DNA from: Geosiphon pyriformis
Lineage: Eukaryota; Glomeromycota; Glomeromycetes; Archaeosporales; Geosiphonaceae
Assembly: GCA_016748015.1 (NCBI GenBank)
Contig: JAAOMT010000671.1
Span: forward strand, 21,627-85,626
Length of the DNA stretch: 64,000 bases
Reading direction: 5' to 3'
Positions 1 through 12,059 of this stretch are shown here, in pieces. Below the pieces are notes generated by a model. The model saw only the letters and a list, made by a program, of their open reading frames with translations. It did no database searches and was not told the origin of the DNA. The stretch's first letter is position 1, and every line of letters starts with the position of its first letter. A program made the translations under genes and the position numbers.

Positions 1-3
1 AAA

Positions 4-477
4 TTGGAACTACATTCACACACCTGTATTGATCTCAAAGTTGCACTGGAAATCCCAACAACAAAAATGGTTCAATTAGCATCTAGAAGTAGCTTAGCAA
101 GAAAAGAAATCAACATTAGAGGAGGAATAATTAACACTGAATATGTGGGAAATATTATTGCTATGCTACAAAATGACTCAGAAAAGGTCTATATTATAGA
201 GCCAAACAAAAAGATAGCACAAGCAATATTTCTGCTTCTGGTTAAAATAACTCAATTAGTATCAGTGGAAAACAGGAAAAAATTAGAAATTACAGCTAGA
301 GAAATACAAAGATTTGGATCAATGGGTAGAATAGATATACCAGTCAATATAGCAAAAGAAGGGGTTATTGACAAGAGAGAAATTATATCCAACTGTCAAT
401 TAATTTCTATTTCACCATATGACCAATACATGTTAACCATAGAAAAAAAAAATAAAGGATTAGGCACAAATTTTTGA
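4..477 (+). pseudogene. dUTPase-like domain of gypsy A pol
   Basis: dUTPases hydrolyse dUTP to dUMP and pyrophosphate, keeping uracil out of DNA; a copy in a retroelement polyprotein would act during reverse transcription. Visible conserved blocks are RSSLA (residues 28-32), a GGIINTEY block equivalent to the catalytic GxIDxxY motif, a KKIAQAIF block, and RFGSMGR matching the C-terminal glycine-rich FGSTG motif. The first motif (AGxDL) lies left of the window. In the third motif the usual Asp is Asn (IIN for IID), a probable G-to-A change; element C keeps Asp. The frame shifts by one base in a T-run near 470 relative to the RT frame that follows. Identification rests on motif order seen in both copies. 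Confidence 0.75.
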
Positions 478-478
478 A

Positions 479-1714
479 GTGGAACCAATCATTTGCAAAT
501 TAAGAGAAATTGGACTTATCAATCTCTACATACCAGCCAAAAACAAGAACCATATCAAAATTTCCATCTACAATGCAACAGAAAATGTTATAGAAATACC
601 AAAAGGAACCACCATTAAATATTTAAGCACTGAAGTTGAAGAACAGACACCAAATCCCATTTCAGATTTCTCACAGCTTTGTGGATATGTGAATATCACA
701 TCACAAACAATTTACAGCTGAAACAAATATTATCTGCTTCAATTAAAACAATTGGAACAAATAAACATAGGAAACTTAGACCCACTTCAATGTATGCAGC
801 TCAAAATATTACTTAACAACTTTAATGACATCTTTGCTAGTAAAAATAAATTTGGCCATACTGACATCATTCAACATCAGATTAAAACTGGAGATGTGAT
901 GCCAATAAAACAACAAGCATATAGAGTACCACCAGCCAGTCATGAAATCATTTGTCAAGAAATCAATCAAATGTTTGACAACGGACTAATTCAATCATCA
1001 ATGAGCCCATGGTCATTACCAATAGTACTAATCTGTAAGAAAAATGGGAAAATCCACTTTTGTATGGATTACAAGAAACTGAATAGAGTAACAAAAGCAG
1101 ATAGCTACCCAACTCCAAAGATCCAAGAACTGTTTGATGCTTTTGGAGAAAAGAAATGGTTCTCAACTTTGGACTTAGACAGTAGTTACTGGTAAGTAGC
1201 CATGAAACTGGAAGATAAAAAGAAAACGGCTTTTACAACACAAGAAAAGAATTTCGAATTTAAAGTAATGCCATTTGGTTTGATGAATACACCAGCCACC
1301 TTTCAACAACTAATGGAAATTGTTTACACCAGACTACTATAGAAATTAGTAGTTGTTTACTTAGATAACACAAATGTGTTCTCCAAGATATTTAATAATC
1401 ATTTACATCATCTTCAATAAGTGTTTAAAAGACTAAAAAGAGCTGGATTAAAATTAAATGCAACCAAGTGTTTCTTTGAAAAAACTAAACTCAAGTTTTT
1501 AGGACATGTTGTAAGCAAAAATAGTATCAAAATGGATCCAGACAAGATTGAGATAGTCAAAAACTTTCCAGTACCAACCAACTTGACAGAACTAAGAACA
1601 TTCTTGGAATTTGCTGGATACTATTGCTGCTTTATCAAAGACTTTTCTAAACTGGCCCAGCCATTACACCAGCTCCAATCAAAAAACATCAAGTATGAAT
1701 GGACAGAAAACTAG
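479..1714 (+). pseudogene. Reverse transcriptase of gypsy A (broken)
   Basis: A connecting region (479-750) leads into a Ty3/gypsy reverse transcriptase, all in one reading frame. RT landmarks are the template-grip segment ending [38 protein letters not shown] and the catalytic box, which here reads YLDN instead of YLDD. The thumb continues as KFLGHVVSKN and FLEFAGYYCCFIKDFSKLAQPLHQL. In-frame stops occur at 719 (TGA), 1193 (TAA where element C has Gln), about 1340 (TAG for Trp), about 1418 (TAA) and 1712 (TAG). Gene order and motifs are secure; the copy is not functional. Confidence 0.88.
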
Positions 1715-2161
1715 CAAGAAGCTTTTAACATATTAAGAAAAAAGCTTATTCAAGCTCCAGTATTGATGTATCCAGATCATAGCAAACTATTCATCATTAC
1801 TACCAATGCATCAGACCAAGCATTGGGAGCAGTATTATCACAAAAAAAACTGGATGAAAGAGAACATCCAGTAGCATACACCAGTTGAAGTTTGAATCTA
1901 GCTAAAAAGAACTATAAAACACCAGTATTAGAACACTTAACAATCTATTGGGCAGTTATAAAATAGAAAGAATACTTAAGTCAGAATTTCAACATATACA
2001 CTGATCATAAAGGATTGACTTTAATCCAGAAGCAAAAATTTGGAGATGATCATTATGCTCGATAGAAAATAGAACTTTCACCATTTAAATATATCATACA
2101 CTACAAAAAAAGAAAAAAAAATAGAAATGCTGATGGTTTATCACAAATAAGACAAATCTAA
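1715..2161 (+). pseudogene. RNase H domain of gypsy A (broken)
   Basis: Continues in the RT frame after the TAG at 1712. Motifs of the Ty3/gypsy RNase H are visible: TTNASDQALGAVLSQK (first acidic segment, with Asn where element C has Asp), REHPVAYTS, NYKTPVLEHL and NIYTDHKGL. The domain would degrade the RNA strand of the RNA:DNA hybrid. At least four in-frame stops are present, including TGA replacing the Arg of the usual SRSL segment, TAG after VIK for Trp, and TAG after YAR for Trp. Confidence 0.8.
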
Positions 2162-2189
2162 GAATACTTTAACCCAAAAAGATAACAAA

Positions 2190-3229
2190 AAATGAATAAA
2201 CAAAAATATTAACAACTTCAACATTTTATAAATATCCAATAGTTCAAGAAGAAATTATCTCAAAAGAAACAAAACCATATTAAACAACAGTCCAAATATT
2301 TTATCACTCACCAAAATATACTTTATCAAAAAAACAGAAAGAATTCAGATCAACCAACCAAAGTAATCACAGAAACAGAAAAAGAAACAATATTATTCAA
2401 CATGCACTCCAATCCAACAGCAGGACATTTTTACAAAGAAGCAACCATAAAAAGAACCAAAAATAAATACTATTGGCCATTCATGTATCCAGATATCATC
2501 TAATATGTGCAAAATTGTGATGCTTGTTAGAAAAGAGAAGAAACAAGACCTAATGAGCCATTAAAACCAATCAAAGTAGAACAACTATTCAAGCAAATTG
2601 GAATTGACTTAGTCAGATTATTAACAATAACTAGCAGAGGGAACAGATACATCACAGTAGTCATGGATTATCTCACTAAATGGCCAGAAGCAAAAGCAAT
2701 TTAAAGAGCGGATGCAGAATCCATTGCCAAATTCATCTATCAAGATCTGATTTGTTGACACAGATGTCCAAAAGAATTATTATCTGACCAAGGAACTTAC
2801 TTTGTAAATAGAACATTAACAGAATTGAGTCAAAGATTTGGAATGAAAAGACCATTATCATTACCATATCACCCACAAACCAATGGATTAGTTGAAAGAT
2901 TCAATAGAACATTGTGTGAAACAATAGCTAAAATCAGCCAAAAAAACCAGAACAAATAAGATTTGTTCATACCATCAGTATTATTTGCTTATTAGACAAT
3001 AAAGCAAGATACTACACAAGCAACACTATTTGAATTAGTATATGGTAGAACAGCAACATTACCAGTTGAGATAAAGGTCAATACATATCTAATAGAATCA
3101 ATAACAGAAGACAATTTCCAAGAAACATTGCTGAAAAAAACTTATAATATAATAGAAACACTAAAAAACAAATGGCGAAAAGCAGTTAATAACATTCAAA
3201 AATCACAAGAAAAACAAAAAGAAAGACAT
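2190..3229 (+). pseudogene. Integrase of gypsy A, N-terminal and core domains (broken)
   Basis: Integrase joins element cDNA ends to host DNA. The HHCC zinc-binding domain is visible around 2401-2530 (HSNPTAGHF, YYWPF, NCDAC). The D,D,E core follows: IGIDLVRLLT (first Asp, about 2600), SDQGTYFVN (second Asp, about 2797) and YHPQTNGLVERFN (Glu, about 2890). In-frame TAA, TAG and TGA codons interrupt it, for example near 2500, 2530, 2701 and 2757. The frame is cut at 3229 by a solo LTR and resumes at 4209. Confidence 0.85.
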
Positions 3230-4208
3230 TGTTACCAGAGGTTTTTGGTCTCTTTTCTGTAATGTTGTTGATACTTATTTGCTGTGAATTCACGTTTTCT
3301 GGATGTGGTTAAATCTTCAATAACTGAATTTATCTTCAAATTATCTCCTATAATTTGAACTGCTAGGCTTATAAGTGGAATGGCCAATTCCTTGTCAGTT
3401 ACTTTATGTAGTTACATTGTAGTAAACATCAACTCTTTCTCAGGAATTGCTCATCTGGAAGCTCACTAAAAATATGTAGTTACTTTGCTGTGAAAGTCAA
3501 CTCTTCTACAGAAATCTCATCTGTAGGCTACCCTAATAATTGTAATAAAAAAAATAAAAGAAAATAAACGAAATGTAAAAGAAATAGAATTTTGTCAAGA
3601 GAAACGTTTTCTATTCAGGCCTGGAGTCACTAACAGTTTATTGAAATTAGTAGCTAATCAATTTCAAAACATTAGTTGGGTTTTGGAGATTTTCCAAGTG
3701 TAATAATTAAAGAATTTGGTTTTTTTTTGAATTATTTGATATTTATTTCTTTTGTGTGTGTAAAAATGGTTCTAAGTGATCTAAAGTAAGATACATTTTC
3801 TCGAAAAGAGAAGCTCTTCTTTTATACAACTTGTCATAACACTATTCTATGAACTTGTACTTTGCTATTTTCTACAATTTCACTGAACTAAAGATACATT
3901 TCAGCGAACTACAAGTTATTTCTGCAAACTATTTAGATATTTTGGTGAACTATCAATTATTTCGGTGAATTTCTATAAATTTCGGCAAACTTTTGAATGT
4001 TACATAGTTTGGGGTATTGCATGATTGATTATTGCAATTAGGTTACATTTGTGTTGTGTACAATTTGAGTTATTAATTAAATGATAATTTCGGACATTCT
4101 TTGCTAATATAATAAGTGATAATTTGAAACGATAATATATGCTAATTAATGATAGGAATTATAAGATAGTTTCATGTTAAATGATATCTCTAATTTCATT
4201 TGGTAACA
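3230..4208. repeat. Solo LTR nested in the integrase of gypsy A
   Basis: A 979-bp block starts TGTTACCAG and ends TTTGGTAACA, giving the 8-bp terminal inverted repeat TGTTACCA/TGGTAACA typical of LTR ends. It contains no coding sequence. Integrase sequence stops at 3229 and continues at 4209, with flanks acat (left) and gcat (right), a 4-bp target duplication with one A/G difference. The interior has a run of related GTGAACTA-type phrases (about 3885-3990). A much more AT-decayed relative lies in reverse orientation at about 32290-33155. A solo LTR implies LTR-LTR recombination after a full insertion. Confidence 0.85.
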
Positions 4209-4545
4209 GCATGATAACCAATTACCAGATAAATCAGTTAAATTCAGGATTGGAAACAAAGTACTGTTATATTGTACCAAAGTAAAAAAACAGTGAAATA
4301 GAAAGTTTGATCCAAAATGAGACAGATCATTTCACATACATGAAATTTTAGAAAACAGATCTTATAAGTTACAATTAGAAAACAGAATTCTGAAAAAGAC
4401 AGCATATAGAAATTATTTAAAAATTTATCAAACACAAAGATCAACATTAATAGAACCACAACTAAAAGCACAAATTCTATTAATCAGACCAGAAGATATA
4501 CCACGAGATATAGAACCAATAATAATCATCAAGACATAGCTACAC
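4209..4545 (+). pseudogene. C-terminal integrase tail of gypsy A
   Basis: Continuation of the integrase after the solo LTR. The segment DNQLPDKSVKFRIGNKVLLYC corresponds to the KIGDKVLLHHTK region of element C at about 54590-54640. Further on, FHIHEILENRSYKLQLE resembles the usual post-core beta-barrel of gypsy integrases, which contacts DNA. It is broken by TAG at Trp positions. Joining it to the upstream part across 3230-4208 restores protein similarity to element C and defines the nested insertion. Confidence 0.75.
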
Positions 4546-4719
4546 ACATGCTGAAATCTAGATATTACATGCATATAAGCCTTGAGATTACAAAGAAGAA
4601 AATGATAGAAATTTCAAACATAGACTTTTCAGACAAAATTTTAAAATTATTTAAACAATTATTAAACAAAATTTAAAAATCTACATCTCAAATAGAAATT
4701 ATAATCGATAAAAAAAAGA

Positions 4720-5425
4720 TAAGATATAGAGATAAGAGGAAGAGAAAAATGGGTAAGAATTCAACTAGAACTAACCATTCCCATCCCTACACTCTGCCTG
4801 AGAAGGAAATTTCACAAAAAAGAATTAAATATACTTCTTAGGCAGAACATGGAAAAAAAGGAGGGGAGGAAAAAGAAGGAATGGAAAAATTAGATAGAAG
4901 ACAAAAACAATTATATACAACATACTTGGTCTTCAAGCTAGAAAAAATTAAAAAATCTTTAACTTATAGAACCGAACTCCCCAAAACAGGAGAGTAAACA
5001 CCAGACAATGCCCAAAAGTAGAAAGAAAGACCTTCTCCAATATATTGGTTTTACAAAATTGGAGAACAACTAGACTTAGAAAACCCATATGGAGACTATA
5101 ACCAGAAAACTTTCAACAAAGAAACAATGCAACAAGTAGAAAAATTTGTAGAAAGGAGCAACCTGACACTACACTACAAAACAACATGTTGATTATACAT
5201 CACTTTTCAACATTGTCCAAATATATTATTGGATAGATCTTTGAAAAAGATAACAGTCAACAACATAGGATGAATAACCAATCAACAATTCAAAGATCTA
5301 CAAAAAACCATAGTCAACATAACCATCGAACATTACACAAACAAAGTTTTATCAACAGACATAACTGATTTTGCAGAAGCTCAATATTAAAAAAAGAAGA
5401 GATAATATTACTTGAAGAAAGAAAG
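4720..5425 (+). pseudogene. Extra ORF between integrase and 3' LTR of gypsy A
   Basis: A coding-like stretch with stops, lying after the integrase and before the LTR. Readable segments include KLDRRQKQLYTTYLVFKLEK, YWFYKIGEQLDLENPYGDYN and VEKFVERSNLTLHY. The last segment and what follows match the 3' ORF of element C (LEQFVEKNNLT, minus strand, about 53800-53850), so this ORF belongs to the family. No domain is recognised. It has no obvious signal peptide or membrane segment. Function unknown. Confidence 0.6.
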
Positions 5426-5449
5426 CCTATCAAAGAAAGAAAAAAAAAA

Positions 5450-6288
5450 GTGACCTGAAGAAAAATGTGATGAAATATGAAGGAACACAGAATAGTGTGC
5501 AATAATGTAGAATAACATATTATAATATAGAATAACATAGAATAATGTGTAATAATGTCAGATAATATGTTATAACATAGAATAATTAGTTATAACATAA
5601 GAAAAACGAAGTGATAGCTAGCAAAAACAGACAATCCAAAGCAATCCTGTAAAACTAGAAAATACACATATATAGCAGTAGCATTAGAAGCAGAAAAAAA
5701 GAAGGCAGAAACAAAAATTCCTTAGTTATTATTCCCTAGTTAGAAACTATAGCATTCCAAAATATCAATAAATATACTTATTTAGCATTTCAAATTTAGT
5801 TGTTTGCTATCAACTCTAAATAGTGATAGTAATTAATACTTAAAAACACACAAGAACAATAGCCCTTGATCACGGCTATTGATGGAATACTAACTTATAT
5901 TGCCTTGGCTTATTGTCTTTATTTTTTTTATCTCTTTTATTTTTGTCTTTATTTTTGTTGTATATACTAATTGATTGAAGATTAAGCACTAAATATTGAT
6001 GTTAAAAATTGTCTGGTAAAAGATCTCTGCAAGTAGATAGAATGCATAAAAATTATAGATTGCTTACCAGAGGATTGCCGGCCACCACACTAAGAAAAAA
6101 ATTGATGAAATTGTGATTCCAGGAAGCTATAGATAAAATAACATGGGAATCTCTGTTCATTATACAAAGAACTCCAATCAAAACCTTCAGATTAAAACAC
6201 TTTTAGACATTACTAACATCATCAATTGAGCACCAAGTTACAGGTTTGTTATTTGCTTTGAGACTCCAAATAATCATCTGTAATAACA
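5450..6288 (+). repeat. 3' LTR of gypsy A (left edge approximate)
   Basis: Right end is CATCTGTAATAACA at 6288, matching the ...TAACA LTR termini of element C. Internal matches to the C LTR (52733-53602, reversed) include a TATA-like stretch followed by GTAGCATTAGAAG (about 5667-5690), the CTTGATCAC..CTATTGATGGAATACTAAC segment (about 5865-5895), and CCGGCCACCAC followed by an AAAAAAATTGATG stretch (about 6080-6105). The left edge lies just after an A/G-rich tract ending near 5450, but the terminal TGTTA is not clear. Degenerate AATAATGTGTAATA-like phrases fill 5490-5600. No TSD could be tested because the 5' LTR is outside the window. Confidence 0.7.
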
Positions 6289-6537
6289 TCTTTTGAGTTG
6301 TTCTAAGTGAAGACTTTGACCAATAGATATTTACTAAATAAATTGACCAAACTTAAGTCCAAACAAAACTTGAAACTCACACTTTTTCTGAACTTATTTT
6401 TGTTGAAATTCCTACTTAAGACCACAAAAGTACTAAAATTAACTGCTTTAATAATGAGAAAATTGATTTTTATAGCTTAATTAAACCTAGTTTTAATAAA
6501 AACATTAGTATATAAACCCAAAATTATAACTAAAAAC

Positions 6538-8765
6538 TTGTTTTTAAAGAGAAATCATACTAAAATAACTTGGTTAAAAACTTTTTCTATCTTAAAAACA
6601 TGCCAAGCCAGAGAATTATTTATAATAATAGTTATTTTAGGACCAAAAAAATTTTTATCTAAACCAAACATAAAAATTTGCATTTTATCAAATTTATTTA
6701 TAATCTATAATTTAGTATTAAATCTTAATTTTGTTTTTGTAATAATAAAAATCATATTATTTATAATTATATACCATCAAACAACATCTTTCTGTTTTAT
6801 AGAAACATTAATACTTTAATCATTACATATAATAAACTTCTATACTAAATTAGTTATTAAGATGAAAAAAACAATAGAATACTTAAGCCAATATACAACA
6901 AATTTAATCTTGTCAAAACTAAACCAACTAAAACTTTAAGAGCCACTATTTTTAATTTTAGTCTATTCATCTTAGTGGTCAAAATCTTAGATCTATTTAA
7001 ACCCAAATCTGAAATTTTATTATTTGTAACTAAAAAAAAAATGAATAATACAAATAAGTTATCTAAAACCATATTCAAATCCAAAATTAAATTTAATAAT
7101 AAAAAAAAAAAAATTAAAAAACAGATACCAAAGACACCAGTTCTATAAAATTTAATTTTTACACAATATCTAACACTTAATTTGCCAAAAGCTCTAATAA
7201 GTATTCCAAAGATACCAAGTAAATACTAATAAATAAATTATCTTAAACAACTAGAAAACTTTTTTTAATATATAATATACTAAAAAAAAATTCAAAGCCA
7301 AAACCAAAGTAAATATTATTAAAAAAAACAATAAATAAAATTACTTAAGCCTAAGATTTATTACTAAATACAATAGAACAAAAAATAGAAACATTTTTTT
7401 TAACATACAACTTGACCAACTAAAGACAATTTTCTTCTAAAGCAACTCTTTTATAAATTTTTTTAGAAAGCAAAACAGATATGTTTAATATATTATATTC
7501 TAAAATTAAATGTCTAAATGTTTGCACTTCTTATAATAAACCAAATTTAACTTAATTCAAAAGAGTTTTATATTACTAAAAATTGGCTTTATGTAAAAAG
7601 CAATCTTAGATTTTTCATTTGTTTTAAAACCAACTACAGCATAGCAAATCCTATTATTAGTATTAAATAATTGGTTGATAATACAAGTTTTTTTACCAGT
7701 TTTTTCCAATAAAACACCTAGATCATAAGCTGTTGTTTTCATAGACAAAGTAAACAAGAGTGCTCTAAAACAGTCTCTAAATATTTAAATATCTCAATTT
7801 TTTATAGTTCTGATTATACATACAAATCAAAAAAAACCACTTTGATACCAAATAATTAGCCTAACTTAATTTGGTAAATTTTACTATAGTTTTTTGCCAC
7901 AGCCCAATAAATTACAATTAGATTGATACTATTTAACCATATTTGGCTACTGTAGTAATAATTATTTTTTTATATATATTTATAAAAATTTCTTTAATAA
8001 TCAGTTTAATTTGAATGTATTTTTTGTTTTTTAATATTATTATTAATAATAATCTTCTTCTTTTTAGCCAATAATATAGTTTTTTTCATATTTTTTTCTA
8101 ATATAAACATTAATCTGATAATTTTTTTAAATTTTAAGAAAGTAGTAATCTCCCAAAACTGTTGATTAATAAAAAATTTTTCTTAATTGCTTAAGTTTTA
8201 GCTATTATTGATTTGTCTTCTATTGTTAACAGATTAATATTTAAAGCAAAGAATTTTTAAAAGCAATTTTAACTAGAGTTTTTACTATCTTAAAGTTAAT
8301 CTATTTTCTGTCCAAAAAAATGTTGAGAAAAGATAGAAGTAAACCAACTTTTTTATTTATATTAAAATTAAAGAAATCAAGAGAAAAATTACAAACTATA
8401 TTAAATATTATTTTTTTAGTTTTAGGGATTATGGTAGTTGAATTAAGAAGAAAATCACTACCAATACTAATTATAGAATTACTGTTTTTATTATCACTAG
8501 AATTACCATCCATATCCGAAAACATACTATTACCAAAATTAGACTTAACTAAAAAAATGTTCTTTTTATTACTAAAATACTTGATATTACCAAAAACAAC
8601 TCTTTTCTTTTAAAAAAAAAGCCACTAATAGGACCATAAAAAGCCTTTTTGGATGTTTTTTTTTTAAATATACTACTACTTAAAGCAGTTTCCAAATTTA
8701 TAATACAAGAATTATTAAGTTAAAAAATATTAACAAAAAAAACAAGAAAAAACAAAAACTTCTTT
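6538..8765 (-). mobile_element. Decayed LINE relic: ORF1 and start of ORF2
   Basis: Minus-strand translation follows the ORF1 of the full LINE at 33164-39986. Matching blocks run in order from 8525 down: the NFNIN..VGLLLS block, the RRM-flanking segment DLGVLLEKTGKKTCIINQ (7757-7557; LINE 1 has NLGTLLNGAGGKTCIINH), and SKILTTKMNRLKLKIVALKV near the ORF1 end (7084-6857). ORF2 N-terminal residues follow at 6819-6538. Nearly every C:G pair has become T:A, making this much older than the + strand LINEs. No usable ORF remains. Confidence 0.75.
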
Positions 8766-10899
8766 TTTTAAATTATAAAAAAAGTTAAAATATTTATAAT
8801 TTTAAGATTTTATTAAATATTAAATTAATTGTATTAATTAAAACTGTCAAAAAAAAAAATTTAAAATTTTTCTAATAAGATTTTTTTTGTTTATAGTAAA
8901 TTTAATATGATTTATAATAACAATTTTTTTATTTTAAAAAATATTTCTATCTAATTTTCTATTTTTATAAAACTTATTAAAAAAATAAAAAATTGTAATT
9001 GGTTTTTTAAAACATGTATAAAACTTATAATTTATAAATAACTATAAAATACATGATAATCTAAATTAAAATAAAATTTTTTTATTATTATTTTGAAAAT
9101 TTTTTTATTCTTTTTTGTATAAAATAAATAACATAAAAATTTATATAATTATAAAATTAATATTAAGTTAATTATTAAAACTAATTTAATAACTAATATA
9201 TTTATTAATAATACTATTTGGATTAAAAATAATTAAGTTATTATTCAATATATTTTGAATATTATAAGCAAATTTTTTTAAATTAATAATATATTTATTA
9301 ATAATAATAATAAAATTGGGATTAAAAATATTTTCTTATTTATTAATAATTTGCTAATTTTTGTTGTAAAAAAAAATTTTATAAATATCTGAATATTTTT
9401 TATTTAAAAATAAATTTTTTAAGTTTAGTTTAATTAAGTTATATTTTAATATTAATTTTTTTGTAAATATAATTTTAAAAAAAAACAATTTTATATAAAT
9501 AGTTTTTTAACAATTTTATAGTTTATTATTAGTTATAAATTATAGTTTAGTTTTATTTTAAAAAATATTTGTATTAAGTAAAACACTTTAATTAAAACTT
9601 TTTAATTAAAACTTTGTATTATTTATTTTTGTATAACTTAAAATATTTTAGGCAAATTTAAGTTAAAAAAAAGTGATTTTAATAATAATTTTGTTAATAC
9701 TAATAATATTTTTGGCAAATTATTTTAATATTAGTTTTTGAATTTACAAATTTTAAATTAAATATTCAAAAATTTGTTATATTATTCTGTATAAATTATT
9801 TTAAATAACAATATTTTTTTTACTACTAATTTTTTTATTATATTTTAGTTTATTGACAATATTTTAATGTTAAATATTTTTAAAAATTTGGTTTATTATA
9901 AAATAATTTATTTGTTAAAAAATTTAAAATAGCATATATAAATTAATTATTAAACAAATATAATTAATGTTTTGATTAAAAAAGTATTTTTTTATATTAT
10001 ATATTTAAGATAAATATAAATATTAATAAACAATAAAAATAAAATAAAATATTATTAAAGTATTATAAATTATTAAAAATATATTTTTAATGTATTTTTT
10101 TTAAATTAAAATAGTGTTAAAACAAATAGTATTAAACAAACTTTTTTTAGTTTTTTAATAATAAGTAAAAGTATAAAATATTTTTTTGTATTATTTATAT
10201 TATATATATATAAATATCAAAAATTTATGATAAAAAAATCTATAAAACTATGGTTTTAATAATACATAAAAAAACAAAAATTGGTTGTAAATAACTACTT
10301 TAAAATATTATTAATTTTTGTTTAATTTTATTATTTTTATATATATTAAAAAAAATTATATAAAAAATATTTACCAATAAAATTTTTAAGTATGTCAATA
10401 TTTATTTTTTTTTTTTCAAATTATTTTCACAAATTTTTTTAATTTTAAAAGAATAATATTTTATTTATATAAATTTAAAAATTTTTTTTGTATTATTTTT
10501 TTTATATTATATTATATTATTTTATTTTATTTTAACTTTTATATTAAATGTATTGTTTTTAATTTTTATTAAAAAAACATTTGCTTATAATATAAAAAAT
10601 AAAATTTTTAAAAAAATTTATAAGATTTTTTTTGCAATAAATGCTTATTTAAAAGATTTCTACAATAATAAATAAATTAATAAAAGACAAAATTGCATTA
10701 AAACTTATTTATTTTAATTATTATTATTTTTAAAATTGATATTTATTGTTATATAAATATATTTTTTATAAATATATATATAATAATACAAAGTTGTTAA
10801 TAATTAATATTTAAAAAATAAATTAATAAAAATAAATGTTTAAAGCAAATAAAAAAATAAAAAAAGTGTTTTATTGTAAATAAATTAACAAAAAAATTG
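8766..10899. other. Extremely AT-rich desert without genes
   Basis: Over 2 kb made almost only of A and T, with long A or T runs and TATATA stretches. No reading frame with recognisable protein content is present. It is most likely the end state of repeat decay by loss of C and G, continuous with the LINE relic on its left. Confidence 0.7.
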
Positions 10900-10950
10900 C
10901 ATAATATAAAGTGTGCTACAACAAAATCAAACAAAGTAAATATTTGACAT
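10900..10950 (+). repeat. Decayed copy of a transposon-terminal-like repeat
   Basis: The sequence GTGTGCTACAACAAAATC followed by AAACAAAGTAAATATTTGAC matches, with C-to-T/G-to-A type differences, the reverse complement of 29281-29331 (GGCGTGCTGCAACAAAACC..ACAAAGTGAACATTTGACG). Two copies of one boundary-like sequence in opposite orientation suggest the end of a dispersed element. Type and full extent are unknown. Confidence 0.5.
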
Positions 10951-11137
10951 TACTGGTCATCAAGATCAAATATTTATTTGCTCATACCTATTTTATCTTT
11001 TATTTTGGTATATTTGATACTAATAATTCTTTCCAGTATAATTAATTTTATAACAGCTTATTTATTTATAAAAGTTAATATGATGTGTCAAAAGAGGTGT
11101 TAAATTTTTCTTGATTCTAGTAACAGAAAAAGCAAAT

Positions 11138-12050
11138 ATGTCTAAGCACATAAATTCAGTTAGGAAGACTTCCTGATTTGTTAATGAAAATTATTCTTTT
11201 TATAATAGTAAAAAAATTAGAGAAGTTTTTGAAAACAATTGTAGAACATTAAACAAAATTTCTGAAATATTACAATATTCAATTACTTTTTTTCTTTATA
11301 AGCCACTATTGTTATCAAAAGACAATAATAGAATTATTATATCTGACTTGTTGTTTACAGATATTATGAGAGTTTTAATAATAGTTGACATATGATACAG
11401 TACTGCTGCTCTTGGTGCTTTAGAAACTGGTAGTGCTTCAAAGACTGATAGTGCTTCAAAGACTGGTAGTGCTTTGGAGACTATTGCTGTAAGTATTGAT
11501 GAAGTTACTCTGGATCAAATTTTGGTTAACAAGATTACTTTTTTTTCATATTAGAAGAAAAAATTAACAGATTTACAAGTAAGAATAATGGTCCAATGGG
11601 ATCCTTCAGGAACAAGTTTGTTAATAGAATATTGCTTAAACAAATTAATTAGGAATGGAATTCAAATTTACCTTTTTTTAAGAAAAAAAATATGACCAAT
11701 AATAAAACTTAGAGCATAAAAATTCTGATATATACCCAATAAATACATTTTCACACCAACTTTGGCATCTGTAATTAAAAAAAGACTCTATACTAGCAAT
11801 TATATTTATTATTTGACCAATATTTAGTATTAGCAAACAAAAGTTTGACTAATAGTTTTAAAGATATATTAAAATTTAACTTTTTTGGAACAAATAAATC
11901 CATGTTAAATGTTTTTCATAATTCAAACATAATCATACAAAATGAAGATTCGGACCTAGATTCAACATATCATGTTTTAAAAATGCCAATTATAAATAGT
12001 AATACACCCAATTCAATATAAACAAAACTGTACACAATACAATGTATTTA
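11138..12050 (+). pseudogene. Degenerate ORF, unrecognised
   Basis: From the ATG at 11138 (MSKHINSVRKTS) the frame reads as protein-like sequence: FVNENYSFYNSKKIREVFEN, then an ALETGSASKT repeat region, then LQVRIMVQWDPSGTSLLIEY. Mixed TGA, TAG and TAA codons fall mostly where Trp would fit. Because all three stops occur, decay of a normal-code gene is more likely than an alternative code. No family was identified. Its position just inside the terminal-like repeat at 10900 suggests it may be the gene of that element. Confidence 0.4.
11414..11482 (+). repeat. 18-bp coding minisatellite
   Basis: Four tandem units (one of 15 bp, three of 18 bp) based on GGTAGTGCTTCAAAGACT. They encode repeated Gly/Asp-Ser-Ala-Ser/Leu-Lys/Glu-Thr inside the degenerate ORF. 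The repeats keep frame and the G and C bases lost elsewhere nearby. Confidence 0.75.
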
Positions 12051-12059
12051 TAATTTCTT

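Larger units (their letters stand above)
1..6288 (+). mobile_element. Ty3/gypsy LTR retrotransposon A (5' end outside window)
   Basis: Recognisable parts in order are a dUTPase-like domain, reverse transcriptase, RNase H, integrase, an extra 3' ORF and a 3' LTR. The element enters the window part-way through pol. It is split at 3230-4208 by a solo LTR of another family. The same domain order and close protein similarity are found on the minus strand at 52733-62212 (element C), so A and C are one family. Pol is broken by many stops (TAA for expected Gln, TAG for expected Trp, TGA for expected Arg) and at least one frameshift, so the copy is dead. Confidence 0.9.

Noticed and set aside
3230-5600. 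Minus-strand ORFs at 4244-4471 and 5314-5538 with hydrophobic translations
   Set aside because: They lie opposite element A coding sequence; the hydrophobic content is the antisense of Lys/Asn-rich codons.
8766-10899. Mitochondrial insert because of extreme AT content
   Set aside because: No mitochondrial gene, tRNA or rRNA was recognisable, and the flanks grade into LINE relics.
11138-12050. Alternative genetic code for the ORF after the 10900 repeat
   Set aside because: TGA, TAG and TAA all occur at Trp/Gln-like positions, so this is decay.
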